Positions 1 to 7,189 of a stretch of 64,000 bases of DNA are shown here, in pieces. Both the position numbers and the translations under genes were made by a program. How positions within the stretch are numbered: the stretch's first letter is position 1; each line of letters opens with the position of its first letter. The DNA comes from Paraburkholderia agricolaris (GTDB lineage Bacteria; Pseudomonadota; Gammaproteobacteria; Burkholderiales; Burkholderiaceae). The notes below the pieces were generated by a model. That model did not search any database and was not told the origin of the DNA. It worked only from the letters and a program-made list of their open reading frames with translations. The stretch lies in NCBI RefSeq assembly GCF_009455635.1, contig NZ_QPER01000001.1, positions 992,001 through 1,056,000 of the forward strand. The letters run 5' to 3'.

Positions 1-212
1 GCCATCTCGAGATTCGTGACCTGTCGTTCGAGTGAGACGATCTGCTTTTGCTGCTCGCTGACGACACGCATGAGCGTGTTCAGCCGGTCTTCAACCGATT
101 GATCGGCGAGCGCCTGCGCGCTGGCCCCCTGCGATAACGCGAACAGCATGACTGCGGCCGGAATGGCCGCTAACGCCATGCGTGGCGTACCGGTCCTTGA
201 GAATCTGATCAT
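1..212 (-). CDS. Exported coiled-coil protein, N-terminal part only (possible FapF-like outer-membrane component)
   Basis: The gene runs off the left edge; only the first 70 codons are visible. The start is the ATG at 212, preceded by a GGGG-rich ribosome binding site. Residues 1 to about 34 form a classic signal peptide (basic start, hydrophobic core AAIPAAVMLFAL, then an A-Q-A cleavage region). The following residues (SVEDRLNTLMRVVSEQQKQI and on) have heptad spacing typical of a coiled coil. It is the last visible gene of the minus-strand Fap-like operon. In Pseudomonas the operon ends with FapF, an outer-membrane beta-barrel secretion pore with an N-terminal coiled coil, so position and layout agree. 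The barrel itself lies outside the window, so the assignment is an inference. Confidence 0.6.
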   Translation of the reverse strand, partial: MIRFSRTGTPRMALAAIPAAVMLFALSQGASAQALADQSVEDRLNTLMRVVSEQQKQIVSLERQVTNLEM

Positions 213-323
213 TTTTGTTCCCCCGGTATTCTGACCGTGCGTCGCATGTCTCCTATGCTTCGCACGGTCGTTTTGGTACTGCTGTGATACTTGGTCTTGG
301 TCCTGAGCGGGTGGCGGCCCGTG

Positions 324-1124
324 TTATCTCCTTACGGTGTTTTGCAGGGCTTGTAGGACACCCAACTGGCGCAGCATCGAGGCCGACATCTGCTGTGTCT
401 GCAAATGCAGTTGCAACTGGTTGGCGACTTGCTGGTTATTGCCTGCGATCTGCAAGAGTTGGGCGATCATCCCGGCTTGTTGCGCGCTGCTCGGCGCGAT
501 GCTTTGCGTGGCGATACCGGCCGGCGTTTGCAGTGCGATCGAAATTCCGCCGTTGGCGAGACTGACGGAGGCCTTTATCGAGCCGTTCGCATTGCTGGCG
601 GCAGCCGAGCTTGCGTTGTTATAGGTACCGCCGGTCAGACTGCCCGGCGAGGCGTCGAAATCGATCAGTGCCTGGTTGGTGCCGAGGTTGCCGTTGCCGG
701 CCACCTGAGCGATCTGCGAGACGCCGTTGACGCTGACGTTCTGCCCGCCGCTCGCGCTGGCGTTGTGGTTGGCTCCGCTACCCGATGGCGCGTTCGGGCT
801 GGTCACGGAGGCCGATGAATTGAACTGCACGCTCGGCGTGTTGAGGGCGTTGGTGACGATGGCGAGCGCGCCTGAGGCGACAGCGGTGGCGCCGTTCGGC
901 AGCTGCCATTGCGACAGCAGGTTGATGACGACGCCCGAGATGATGTCCCCGACAATTCCCTTGCCGGTCTGGCTGGCGAGGATGGTGTCGTCGACGGGTT
1001 GCAGCTTGAGGGCGCCGACGTCTTCAAACACCGTCGGCGCCTGCTCGGCAGCCTGCGCGGCGGATGCGAGGCCGCACGTCGTGACACACAACGCACAGCC
1101 AATGGCGATTAAGTTTCGGTCCAT
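324..1124 (-). CDS. Exported protein with one amyloid-type repeat (FapE-like position)
   Basis: 266 residues, starting six bases after the C39 peptidase gene ends. A signal peptide covers residues 1-26 (hydrophobic core, cleavage near AQA). Residues 41-56 contain VDDTILASQTGKG, which resembles the LDDQALSSQRGG stretch of the first protein of the operon. Residues 134-150 (GVSQIAQVAGNGNLGTN) match the G-x3-I-x3-AG-x2-N-x3-N repeat of the two amyloid-like proteins upstream. The C-terminal third is Gln/Asn-rich and probably helical. It sits where fapE sits in the Pseudomonas operon, but I cannot show sequence homology to FapE; function is inferred from context. Confidence 0.75.
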   Translation of the reverse strand: MDRNLIAIGCALCVTTCGLASAAQAAEQAPTVFEDVGALKLQPVDDTILASQTGKGIVGDIISGVVINLLSQWQLPNGATAVASGALAIVTNALNTPSVQFNSSASVTSPNAPSGSGANHNASASGGQNVSVNGVSQIAQVAGNGNLGTNQALIDFDASPGSLTGGTYNNASSAAASNANGSIKASVSLANGGISIALQTPAGIATQSIAPSSAQQAGMIAQLLQIAGNNQQVANQLQLHLQTQQMSASMLRQLGVLQALQNTVRR

Positions 1125-1130
1125 GATGAG

Positions 1131-1841
1131 TTAGAACAACTCTGCCTTGATCAAACCGTATTCAACAAAGGGAGTCGCAGCCGTGCCGTTTTCCAGCGCG
1201 CGTTCGCGCAGCTTGAGCGCGAGCGACTCGTTGCCTTGCAAGAGCGGAGAATCCTCCTTGAATGGCTTGCCGACGACCGCGAACACGAGGCCGTTCCACT
1301 TCTTGACGAAGTCGTCTTCCATGACGATGCGGTTGCCGAGGGCGGGGTCGGCAATGAAGATGCGGCCGTCTTCCGCGTGCTTGACGATGACGAAGTGCTC
1401 GTAGCCGTCGCTGTTCATCAGCACGAGCACGGGAATCTGCAGGTGATAAAGCGCTTCGGCCGTGACACGGAAACCTCGGCCGCGCAGGCCGATCGTTTCG
1501 ACGAACTTCTTCATGTCGAGCATCGAGAAGCCGTTCTTGACCACCACCTCGGGTGTCGAAAACACCATCATGCGGCGGATCATTTCGGTTTCGGGAATGT
1601 CGATGCCGTAGCCGTACTTCAGCAACGTGGCCAGAGCGGCCGAGCCGCAGCTGTAGTCGTAACGCTGCGAAACGATGTGGTTGTAGCGTAGCTCGCGAAT
1701 CGAGCGCACGTTCACGTCGAACGGCACGCCCGCTGCGGCATTCATGGAAAGGGCACTCTGCGCGTGACCCGTTTGTGACAGCACGAGTCCAGCGAAGAGC
1801 GCCGCAAAAAAGCCATGCGTTGCCCTGCTCACCCCGAACAT
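1131..1841 (-). CDS. Periplasmic C39-family cysteine peptidase (FapD-like)
   Basis: 236 residues with an N-terminal signal peptide (about residues 1-27). The papain-like C39 triad is visible: Cys in YDYSCGSAALATLL, His in GYEHFVIVKH and Asp in IFIADPALG. This domain is the one that cleaves double-glycine leaders in bacteriocin exporters, but here it is a stand-alone protein without an ABC transporter, as in FapD. In Fap systems the peptidase is needed for amyloid maturation or export. The start ATG at 1841 is preceded by a strong AGGGGGG ribosome binding site. A stable hairpin separates it from the upstream major repeat protein, suggesting weaker expression than the structural subunit. Confidence 0.88.
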   Translation of the reverse strand: MFGVSRATHGFFAALFAGLVLSQTGHAQSALSMNAAAGVPFDVNVRSIRELRYNHIVSQRYDYSCGSAALATLLKYGYGIDIPETEMIRRMMVFSTPEVVVKNGFSMLDMKKFVETIGLRGRGFRVTAEALYHLQIPVLVLMNSDGYEHFVIVKHAEDGRIFIADPALGNRIVMEDDFVKKWNGLVFAVVGKPFKEDSPLLQGNESLALKLRERALENGTAATPFVEYGLIKAELF

Positions 1842-1860
1842 GGTCTATCCCCCCCTGGGG

Positions 1861-1895
1861 AGACACCGGTCAGCCCGAAGGCTGACCGGTTGTCT
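1861..1895 (-). promoter_or_regulatory. Intercistronic hairpin with UUCG loop in the Fap-like operon
   Basis: ACCGGTCAGCC at 1865-1875 pairs perfectly with GGCTGACCGGT at 1880-1890. The minus-strand transcript has a UUCG tetraloop, an exceptionally stable kind. The stem continues outward (AGAC/GTCT) with a single-base bulge. No T-run follows in the direction of transcription, so this is more likely an RNA-stabilising or partial-termination element between the major repeat protein and the peptidase gene than a full terminator. Confidence 0.7.
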
Positions 1896-1935
1896 TCCTG
1901 CTATACAGCTTTAATTACTGATTACGGACTGCTGA

Positions 1936-3321
1936 TTACTGATGCGACACGCTGGCAACTGCGAGGCCGTTGTGTTGCAGGTTGCCTACACCCGACGCGA
2001 TATTCACACCGATGTTGCCGTCAGCGTGGTTGAGCGCACCCGAGCCGAGCATCGCCGAGCCGGTGAACTCGCCAGTGACGCCTGCTGCAGCGGTCTGACA
2101 GTTCTGGTCGCTGGCGATGACTTCGCCACCTTGCATGCCGCCATGCCGGCCCGCCGTGCTGCTGTCGGTCGTAGCCGATGCTGCCAGGCTGTTGTTTTGC
2201 ACGTTGCCCGCACCCGAAGCCACGTTCACGCCGATATTGCCCGTCGCATTGGCCAGCGCGTTTGCGCCGACGGAAGCCACAAAGTTGAAGTCACCCACTG
2301 TCGCCGAGCCGCTCGAGGCCTGGGTCGAGTAGATCTGGGCGCTGCCGAACACGGGGCCGACATCCATGTTCGACAAGGCGGCGTCGTTGGACTGGGCGTT
2401 GTTTACGCCGGTGGAGATGTTGACGCCGATGTTGCCGCTTGCGGTATCCAGCGCATCCTTGCCGATGCCGGCGGACATCGTCGTCGGCTTTTCGGTGTCG
2501 ATGTACTGGGTCACAGAGCCGGTCACCGTGACGGTGCCCTTGTTGTCTTCATAGTTGTGAGCCCATCCGTAGGCGTGGCTGCCTTCCGAGTAGCTTTCGC
2601 TCACCTTGCCGCCATAGCCGCTGCGGGTTTCCGTCGCCGTACTCTGGCTGGCCGCTGCGTAGCCGCCATACGCCACGCCGTAGCCGGCTGCCTGCGCTTC
2701 GAGCCCGGCACCGAAATTGTTCGCGACATGGGTGTTCAGCGCGCCGGCGAAGCCTGCTGCGATACCGCCGACGATCACGCCAGGGCCGACGCCGAGACCG
2801 GCGATAACGCCCGCGGCGAGGAAGCCGTTCGCGGAGGCATGCGTATTTGCGTAGTTGTAGCCGTTGTATGAGGCTTCGATGCCGGTCGCGAAGCCGCCGC
2901 CTGCGATAAACCCGGCGCTCGACGAAGCCGTATTGGTTTGCGTGTTGCTCTTGTCATAGGCCCACGCGTTGGTGCTATACGACTGGCTCACGCCCCAGCC
3001 GCCACCGCCGCCGCTTGCATTGTTCCAGCTTTTGGAGGCGTTGATGGACGTGGTCACCGCACCGGCGGTGTAGCTCTGCGGCGGCGTCTGCATGTTGACG
3101 CCGGCGACGCTCACGTTTTGCGTATTGTTGACCGTGGCGCCGGAGCTGCTCGATACGTTGACCCTGCCGCGCAGCGTGATGAAGCCGAACTCGCCGATGT
3201 CGGTGTAGATGTTCGTTGCCGTAAAGAGCTCAGCCGGGTCGCAACCGGCCGTGCATTCGGCGTAAGCCGAGCTTGCTGCCATCGTCGACAGGACAGCCGC
3301 TGCAATGATAGTGCGCTTCAT
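1936..3321 (-). CDS. Large exported repeat protein, probable major amyloid-like subunit (FapC-like)
   Basis: 461 residues with a 21-residue signal peptide (MKRTIIAAAVLSTMAASSAYA) and a CGGAG ribosome binding site before ATG 3321. Three copies of a GNIGVNxxxGxxNxQxN repeat start near residues 296, 361 and 435; the last is at the extreme C-terminus. The linkers between repeats are rich in Ala, Ser, Asn and Gly. The middle (about 130-235) is a Gly/Ala/Tyr-rich stretch with a hydrophobic section (FLAAGVIAGLGVGPGVIVGG). Three Asn/Gln-containing repeats separated by linkers match the known layout of FapB and FapC amyloid subunits. It lies directly upstream of the C39 gene, as fapC does. The amyloid role is inference from repeats and context. 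Confidence 0.8.
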   Translation of the reverse strand: MKRTIIAAAVLSTMAASSAYAECTAGCDPAELFTATNIYTDIGEFGFITLRGRVNVSSSSGATVNNTQNVSVAGVNMQTPPQSYTAGAVTTSINASKSWNNASGGGGGWGVSQSYSTNAWAYDKSNTQTNTASSSAGFIAGGGFATGIEASYNGYNYANTHASANGFLAAGVIAGLGVGPGVIVGGIAAGFAGALNTHVANNFGAGLEAQAAGYGVAYGGYAAASQSTATETRSGYGGKVSESYSEGSHAYGWAHNYEDNKGTVTVTGSVTQYIDTEKPTTMSAGIGKDALDTASGNIGVNISTGVNNAQSNDAALSNMDVGPVFGSAQIYSTQASSGSATVGDFNFVASVGANALANATGNIGVNVASGAGNVQNNSLAASATTDSSTAGRHGGMQGGEVIASDQNCQTAAAGVTGEFTGSAMLGSGALNHADGNIGVNIASGVGNLQHNGLAVASVSHQ

Positions 3322-3350
3322 GATGACGCTCCGATAAAGAGTGTGGCTCG

Positions 3351-4001
3351 TTAGAAAAAGGTGCCCGCCGGGGGACGGAGCACAAAACTGTTTGAACTGA
3401 CGTTACCTGAGCCGGCAGTCTGGTTGATCTGGACGATTCCACTGACGCTCTTGAGCGCGTCCGCACCGATGGACACCTCGCGCGCGTCGTGGTTATTGCC
3501 AGACTTTCCCAGCCCGCCTCCCTTGGCGGTCGTAGCGGATAGCACCCCATCCGCTACGATCTCCGCTTCAACCGGTCCAGAACCGATCACGGCGCTGTTC
3601 CGCTGAAGATTCCCTACACCCGCCGACTGATTCACTTCGATAAGGCCAGAGGTGTTTGAAAATGCGTTATTGCTGATCGTGCTTTTCGCAGCCGTCGTTT
3701 TGGCGTTGGTGGACGCGCTCTGCGAACTGCCGATCAGATTGAAAGGGATTTGCCCGTTGGTGAGCACACCCTGATTTGCTTGCACGTTGTCCAGACCCGC
3801 CGCCTCGTTGATGGCGACGACCCCAGTTGCACCATTGACCGCGCCGTTGCCGATCACCGACTGCACGTCGACGAGCGCGGACGGCGTTTGAGCGTGTGCC
3901 GCGACGCTCGCAAGGCCTAGGAAGGCGCAGAGCATCAGGGGCCAGCGCGGCTGCTTGCGTGACGGAAGGCGCTTCGCTGCCGGTGCGTGTGTGGTCTTCA
4001 T
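3351..4001 (-). CDS. Exported three-repeat protein, probable minor amyloid/nucleator subunit (FapB-like)
   Basis: 216 residues. The N-terminus is basic (residues 1-18), followed by a hydrophobic core and a cleavage site near AHA (residue 37). Three repeats cover residues 58-80, 117-139 and 187-209; they read GVVAINEAAGLDNVQAN, GLIEVNQSAGVGNLQRN and GIVQINQTAGSGNVSSN. The pattern is the same as in the 461-residue neighbour, which supports common ancestry of the two. The ATG overlaps the stop of the preceding gene (ATGA), so the two are translationally coupled. A small three-repeat protein before a larger three-repeat protein parallels fapB-fapC. Confidence 0.78.
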   Translation of the reverse strand: MKTTHAPAAKRLPSRKQPRWPLMLCAFLGLASVAAHAQTPSALVDVQSVIGNGAVNGATGVVAINEAAGLDNVQANQGVLTNGQIPFNLIGSSQSASTNAKTTAAKSTISNNAFSNTSGLIEVNQSAGVGNLQRNSAVIGSGPVEAEIVADGVLSATTAKGGGLGKSGNNHDAREVSIGADALKSVSGIVQINQTAGSGNVSSNSFVLRPPAGTFF

Positions 4002-4489
4002 TTCATCGCTCCCAACGCAGCGCCGAGGGGTGCGAGGGCACCGTTGACCGACTGGGCGATCGAGCTGCCGATTCCGCCGGCGCCGCCGAAGCTGGCGCCC
4101 GCGCCAACCGGGACGGTGTTGCCGGCCCCTGCGAGCATGTGCTGGATGCCGTTTGCGCCGACCAGCGCCGGCATGAAGCCGTTGCCGGCGATGCCGCTGG
4201 TGCCGTGCGCGCCGTTCAGGTCGAGATCGCTCGCCATCGCGCCGATCGCGCCGTCGAAGGCTGCGCTCGGGAAGGTTTGGACCTGCACCGAAATCGGATC
4301 CTGGCTCTTCGGCACCGGCACGAACGCATCGCGCGGTGTGATGTCACGCTCGATGATCAGATTGCCCGGCTGGGTCGCCTGCTGCGCGGCGGCACTCGTG
4401 ACGGCACCCGCAGCGAGCACGCCGAGCAGCGCGGACAGCAGGGCCGCGCGTGGGCGGCGGCTGCTCGGCATCTGGGTTGAGGCGTTCAT
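3998..4489 (-). CDS. Exported small protein of the Fap-like operon, function unknown
   Basis: 163 residues from the ATG at 4489, which has an AAGGAG ribosome binding site; a longer frame upstream overlaps the previous gene and is rejected. A signal peptide covers residues 1-36 (RRPRAALLSALLGVLAAGAV then SAAAQQ). The mature part is Gly/Ala-rich with small hydrophobic stretches and no Cys. I see no copy of the amyloid repeat in it. It is the second gene of the operon and could be a chaperone, a minor subunit or an anchoring factor; I cannot assign it to a family. Confidence 0.72.
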   Translation of the reverse strand: MNASTQMPSSRRPRAALLSALLGVLAAGAVTSAAAQQATQPGNLIIERDITPRDAFVPVPKSQDPISVQVQTFPSAAFDGAIGAMASDLDLNGAHGTSGIAGNGFMPALVGANGIQHMLAGAGNTVPVGAGASFGGAGGIGSSIAQSVNGALAPLGAALGAMK

Positions 4490-4551
4490 GTCAGCTCCTT
4501 GCTGGCGGACGATCGGCCGGTGCGGTCTTGGGCAGCGAACGGATCGCCGCG

Positions 4552-5118
4552 CTAATTTCTCTGATAGCTTGTGACGTTGCCTTGCGCAGAGCGGGCGACG
4601 TCGACGGGCACCGGCAACTGCGACGGCGGAGCAATTTCGTCCCACAGCGTCACGCCGTTGCCGCCGCTGTTGAAGCTGCGCATCATTTGCGGGGTGGCCG
4701 CGACCATCAACATGCCGCTGAAGCCGCCGCGCTGACTGGACAGCGCCTGGTCGTCCAGCACGAGATCGCTCACGGACGCGGTGTCGGCGGCAATGCTCAG
4801 CGCGTTGCCGGCCAGATCGCTGCGCGACGTGGCGCTGTCGATCGTGTCGGCTGCCTTGTTGTCCGCCACCGCGTTGTCCATCGAAGCGGCGCTCGCCGTA
4901 TGGATGGCCGCCATGTCCGGCGTTGCCACCGCTGCGAGCGTCGTGCTCGCGAGGGTGGCGGAACCGGTATCGGCGGTTTCGGCCACCGTGGCGGATTGAG
5001 GCAGGGTGAATTCCTGTGCATTGACGCCGGCGGGCAGCACGATCAGGACCATCGCGACGGCGCACAGTGCGGCGCAAGGTGCAATGCTGTTCAGGTCGAT
5101 GCGGAAAGCGAGTCGCAT
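4552..5118 (-). CDS. First gene of the Fap-like operon: exported protein with LDDQALSSQRGG motif
   Basis: 188 residues from the ATG at 5118, which follows an AAGGAG site about ten bases upstream; the frame extends to 5232 but that part precedes the expected transcription start. A long signal peptide ends near residue 34 (GVNA-QE). Residues 36-115 are low-complexity Ala/Thr/Ser/Asp. Residues 121-132 (LDDQALSSQRGG) look like a double-glycine leader motif (L at -12, L at -7, GG at -2/-1), and a distinct 56-residue tail follows. It occupies the fapA position but shows no repeat. Its tail may be released by the C39 peptidase of the same operon; this is an inference. Confidence 0.75.
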   Translation of the reverse strand: MRLAFRIDLNSIAPCAALCAVAMVLIVLPAGVNAQEFTLPQSATVAETADTGSATLASTTLAAVATPDMAAIHTASAASMDNAVADNKAADTIDSATSRSDLAGNALSIAADTASVSDLVLDDQALSSQRGGFSGMLMVAATPQMMRSFNSGGNGVTLWDEIAPPSQLPVPVDVARSAQGNVTSYQRN

Positions 5119-5145
5119 GATGTGTCTCCTTGGTGCACAGCATTT

Positions 5146-5161
5146 AGCGAAACGTGTGCCA
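5146..5161 (-). promoter_or_regulatory. Sigma-54 (RpoN) promoter of the Fap-like operon
   Basis: On the minus strand the sequence TGGCACACGTTTCGCT matches the RpoN consensus TGGCACG-N4-TTGCW. The invariant GG and GC are in correct register (eleven bases from the GG to the GC start-to-start +1) and only the second T of TTGC is changed. Transcription would start about 12 bases downstream, leaving a short leader that still contains the AAGGAG site of the first gene. The adjacent divergent gene encodes a sigma-54 activator, which strengthens the call. Confidence 0.85.
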
Positions 5162-5235
5162 TGAGTCGCAATCCATTGATGCGTCTGGAGGCGACCCGCA
5201 TACCGCGGAGAAAGAACTGAGAAATCGGACAAAAA

Positions 5236-5253
5236 CGTTTCAGTGCTGAAACG
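5236..5253. promoter_or_regulatory. Candidate upstream activator site: 8-bp inverted repeat
   Basis: CGTTTCAG and CTGAAACG form a perfect inverted repeat separated by TG. It lies about 75-100 bases upstream of the sigma-54 promoter, the usual position for enhancer sites of sigma-54 activators. A nonamer AAATCGGAC occurs just before it (5222-5230) and again at 5281-5289. The likely binder is the divergent activator. Confidence 0.55.
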
Positions 5254-5467
5254 GCAGGCAGAAAATACCTGTAATTCGTTAAATCGGACGGTATGAACTA
5301 CCTTGGGGTGAACGCCAGGAAAAGCGCTTCCACAATGCTTTTATTCGTAAGTTGAATAAGATTGGATCGCCCGCCCGGCCTTGCTGAGAAAGGAGTCCCC
5401 GATTAAATTCGCATAATTGTTTTCCAAGTGGCGCGTGTATAGTAAGCTCTCGAAAACAGCTTCAGAT

Positions 5468-5490
5468 TTAAAAAAGCCCGCTAACGGGCC
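5468..5490 (-). terminator. Minus-strand rho-independent terminator with no annotated gene upstream
   Basis: On the minus strand GCCCG-TTAG-CGGGC is followed by six Ts. The stem is only five pairs, but the T-run is good. The only sequence upstream on this strand before the activator gene is about 165 bases of intergenic DNA, so the terminator may end a small RNA or an antisense transcript from the activator's 5' end. Confidence 0.5.
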
Positions 5491-5593
5491 GTCTCAAACA
5501 CACACGCCGCTTTCTTGGGGATCAGCTGTCCGCACGGAATGGAATGACCGTTCGGGTTTTGCTATTTCGCGAATCCCGAATGAGTCAGCGTGT

Positions 5594-5609
5594 CTGAACC
5601 GCGGTTCAG
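5594..5609. promoter_or_regulatory. 16-bp perfect palindrome before the sigma-54 activator gene
   Basis: CTGAACCGCGGTTCAG is a perfect palindrome located 45 bases upstream of the activator's ATG. Position and symmetry suggest an operator for a dimeric regulator, possibly autoregulation. The binder is unknown. Confidence 0.45.
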
Positions 5610-5654
5610 GTGCGTACGTCATCCTTAACGTTCGTTGACGAGAGGATCTGAATA

Positions 5655-7049
5655 ATGGAACCCGCAACGCGGCAACTGATTTACGTTTCACGCGATCCGA
5701 GCGCGGAACTGAATACACGCTTCAATCAGCGCGGCTGGCATGTCGAAGTCGTGGGATCGGCGCGCGACGTGCGCCGTGCTGTTCGCGCCGGCATGGCGGC
5801 GGGCGGCCTGCTCGACCTGTCTAGCGAATTTCAGCCACACGAAATCGCCGCTTTCGAGTCCTGTCTGACCATTCCGAATGTTGGCTGGGTTGCGGCCACC
5901 ACACCTGGGCAACTGCAGGACGCGGCCTTGCGCCGGCTCGTACGGGACTATTGTTTCGACTATGTAACGGTGCCTTACTCAGGCGACAGGATCGTCGATT
6001 CGGTGGGGCATGCGTACGGCATGATCTCGCTGGGAGAGCCGGCATCGAATGACGGCTCGCAAGGCGCAGAAGGCGAAATGGTCGGTTCGTGCGACGCGAT
6101 GCTCGCGCTGTTCCGTTCGATTCGCAAAGTGGCGATGACCGACGCGCCGGTATTTATCTCGGGCGAATCGGGCACGGGCAAGGAGCTGACCGCGGTCGCG
6201 ATCCATGAACGCTCGGCGCGCCGCAATGCGCCTTTTGTGCCGATCAACTGCGGCGCAATTCCGCCACATCTATTGCAATCCGAACTATTCGGTTATGAGC
6301 GCGGCGCGTTCACTGGCGCCAGTCAGCGCAAGATCGGCCGGGTGGAAGCGGCCAACGGCGGCACGCTGTTTCTCGATGAAATCGGCGATCTGCCGCTCGA
6401 AAGCCAGGCGAGCCTGCTGCGTTTTCTGCAGGAACGCAAGGTGGAGCGGCTGGGCGGTCACGGTTCGATCGACGTCGACGTGCGCATCATCTCGGCCACG
6501 CACGTGGATATGACGGCGGCGATGATCGAAGGGCGGTTCCGCTCCGATCTATATCACCGCCTGTGCGTGCTGCAAATCGACGAACCGCCGTTGCGTGCAC
6601 GTGGTAAGGATATCGAACTGCTTGCGCGGCATATGCTGGAACGTTTCAAGAAAGATGCAAGCCGCCGTCTGCGCGGTTTCGCGCCCGACGCCATCGCGGC
6701 GCTGCATAACTACGGCTGGCCCGGCAACGTACGCGAGTTGATCAATCGCGTGCGGCGCGCGATCGTGATGTCGGAAGGGCGCGCGATCACGGCACGCGAT
6801 CTCGAGTTGGCCGAATATGTGGAGATCGTGCCGGTGTCGCTCGCCCAGGCGCGCGAAGCGGCCGAGCGTCAGGCAATCGAGCTCGCGCTCCTGCGCCATC
6901 GCGGCCGTCTCGGCGACGCTGCCCAGGAACTCGGCATTTCGCGCGTGACACTGTATCGCCTGTTGTGCTCCCACGGCATGCGCCATATGGAAGGCGAACC
7001 GCTGGCTACCCCGCACGGCGAGCTGCCGGCCTCGGTGCCGCATCTCTAG
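5655..7049 (+). CDS. Sigma-54-dependent Fis-family transcriptional activator (VpsR-like)
   Basis: 464 residues. The N-terminal 130 residues look like a receiver-type fold (LIYVSRDPSAELNTRFNQRG) without the usual phospho-acceptor Asp context, as in VpsR-type activators. The central AAA+ domain has Walker A GESGTGKE (170-177), the sigma-54 contact loop GAFTGA (217-222) and the Walker B segment GGTLFLDEIGDLP. The C-terminus carries a Fis helix-turn-helix (LGDAAQELGISRVTLYRLL). It is divergent from the Fap-like operon, whose first gene has a sigma-54 promoter, so it very likely activates that operon. Relatives VpsR and BerB respond to cyclic-di-GMP; a similar response here is an inference. Confidence 0.9.
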   Translation: MEPATRQLIYVSRDPSAELNTRFNQRGWHVEVVGSARDVRRAVRAGMAAGGLLDLSSEFQPHEIAAFESCLTIPNVGWVAATTPGQLQDAALRRLVRDYCFDYVTVPYSGDRIVDSVGHAYGMISLGEPASNDGSQGAEGEMVGSCDAMLALFRSIRKVAMTDAPVFISGESGTGKELTAVAIHERSARRNAPFVPINCGAIPPHLLQSELFGYERGAFTGASQRKIGRVEAANGGTLFLDEIGDLPLESQASLLRFLQERKVERLGGHGSIDVDVRIISATHVDMTAAMIEGRFRSDLYHRLCVLQIDEPPLRARGKDIELLARHMLERFKKDASRRLRGFAPDAIAALHNYGWPGNVRELINRVRRAIVMSEGRAITARDLELAEYVEIVPVSLAQAREAAERQAIELALLRHRGRLGDAAQELGISRVTLYRLLCSHGMRHMEGEPLATPHGELPASVPHL

Positions 7050-7189
7050 CAGGCTTTCCCGCCGATATTTTCTGCGCCGCGCGCCCCAATCGGGCGCCGC
7101 GCGGCTGCGCTTGTTAAAATCGGGTTTTCCGCTCACTCTCCGTGGCGCATGCTCCCGACTGAAGGGCGCGCTGCGTCGAAGGAACCCGC

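Larger units (their letters stand above)
5119..5654. other. Divergent regulatory region between the Fap-like operon and its activator gene
   Basis: This 536-bp region has no convincing gene. It contains the sigma-54 promoter (5146-5161), the CGTTTCAG/CTGAAACG inverted repeat, the repeated AAATCGGAC nonamer, a minus-strand terminator-like hairpin at 5468-5490 and a 16-bp palindrome at 5594-5609. The 74- and 73-residue frames here lack ribosome binding sites and are not called. Confidence 0.7.

Noticed and set aside
4490..5143. Long N-terminal extension (to 381 residues) of the 163-residue Fap-like operon protein
   Set aside because: It overlaps the first gene in another frame; the signal peptide and ribosome binding site are at 4489.
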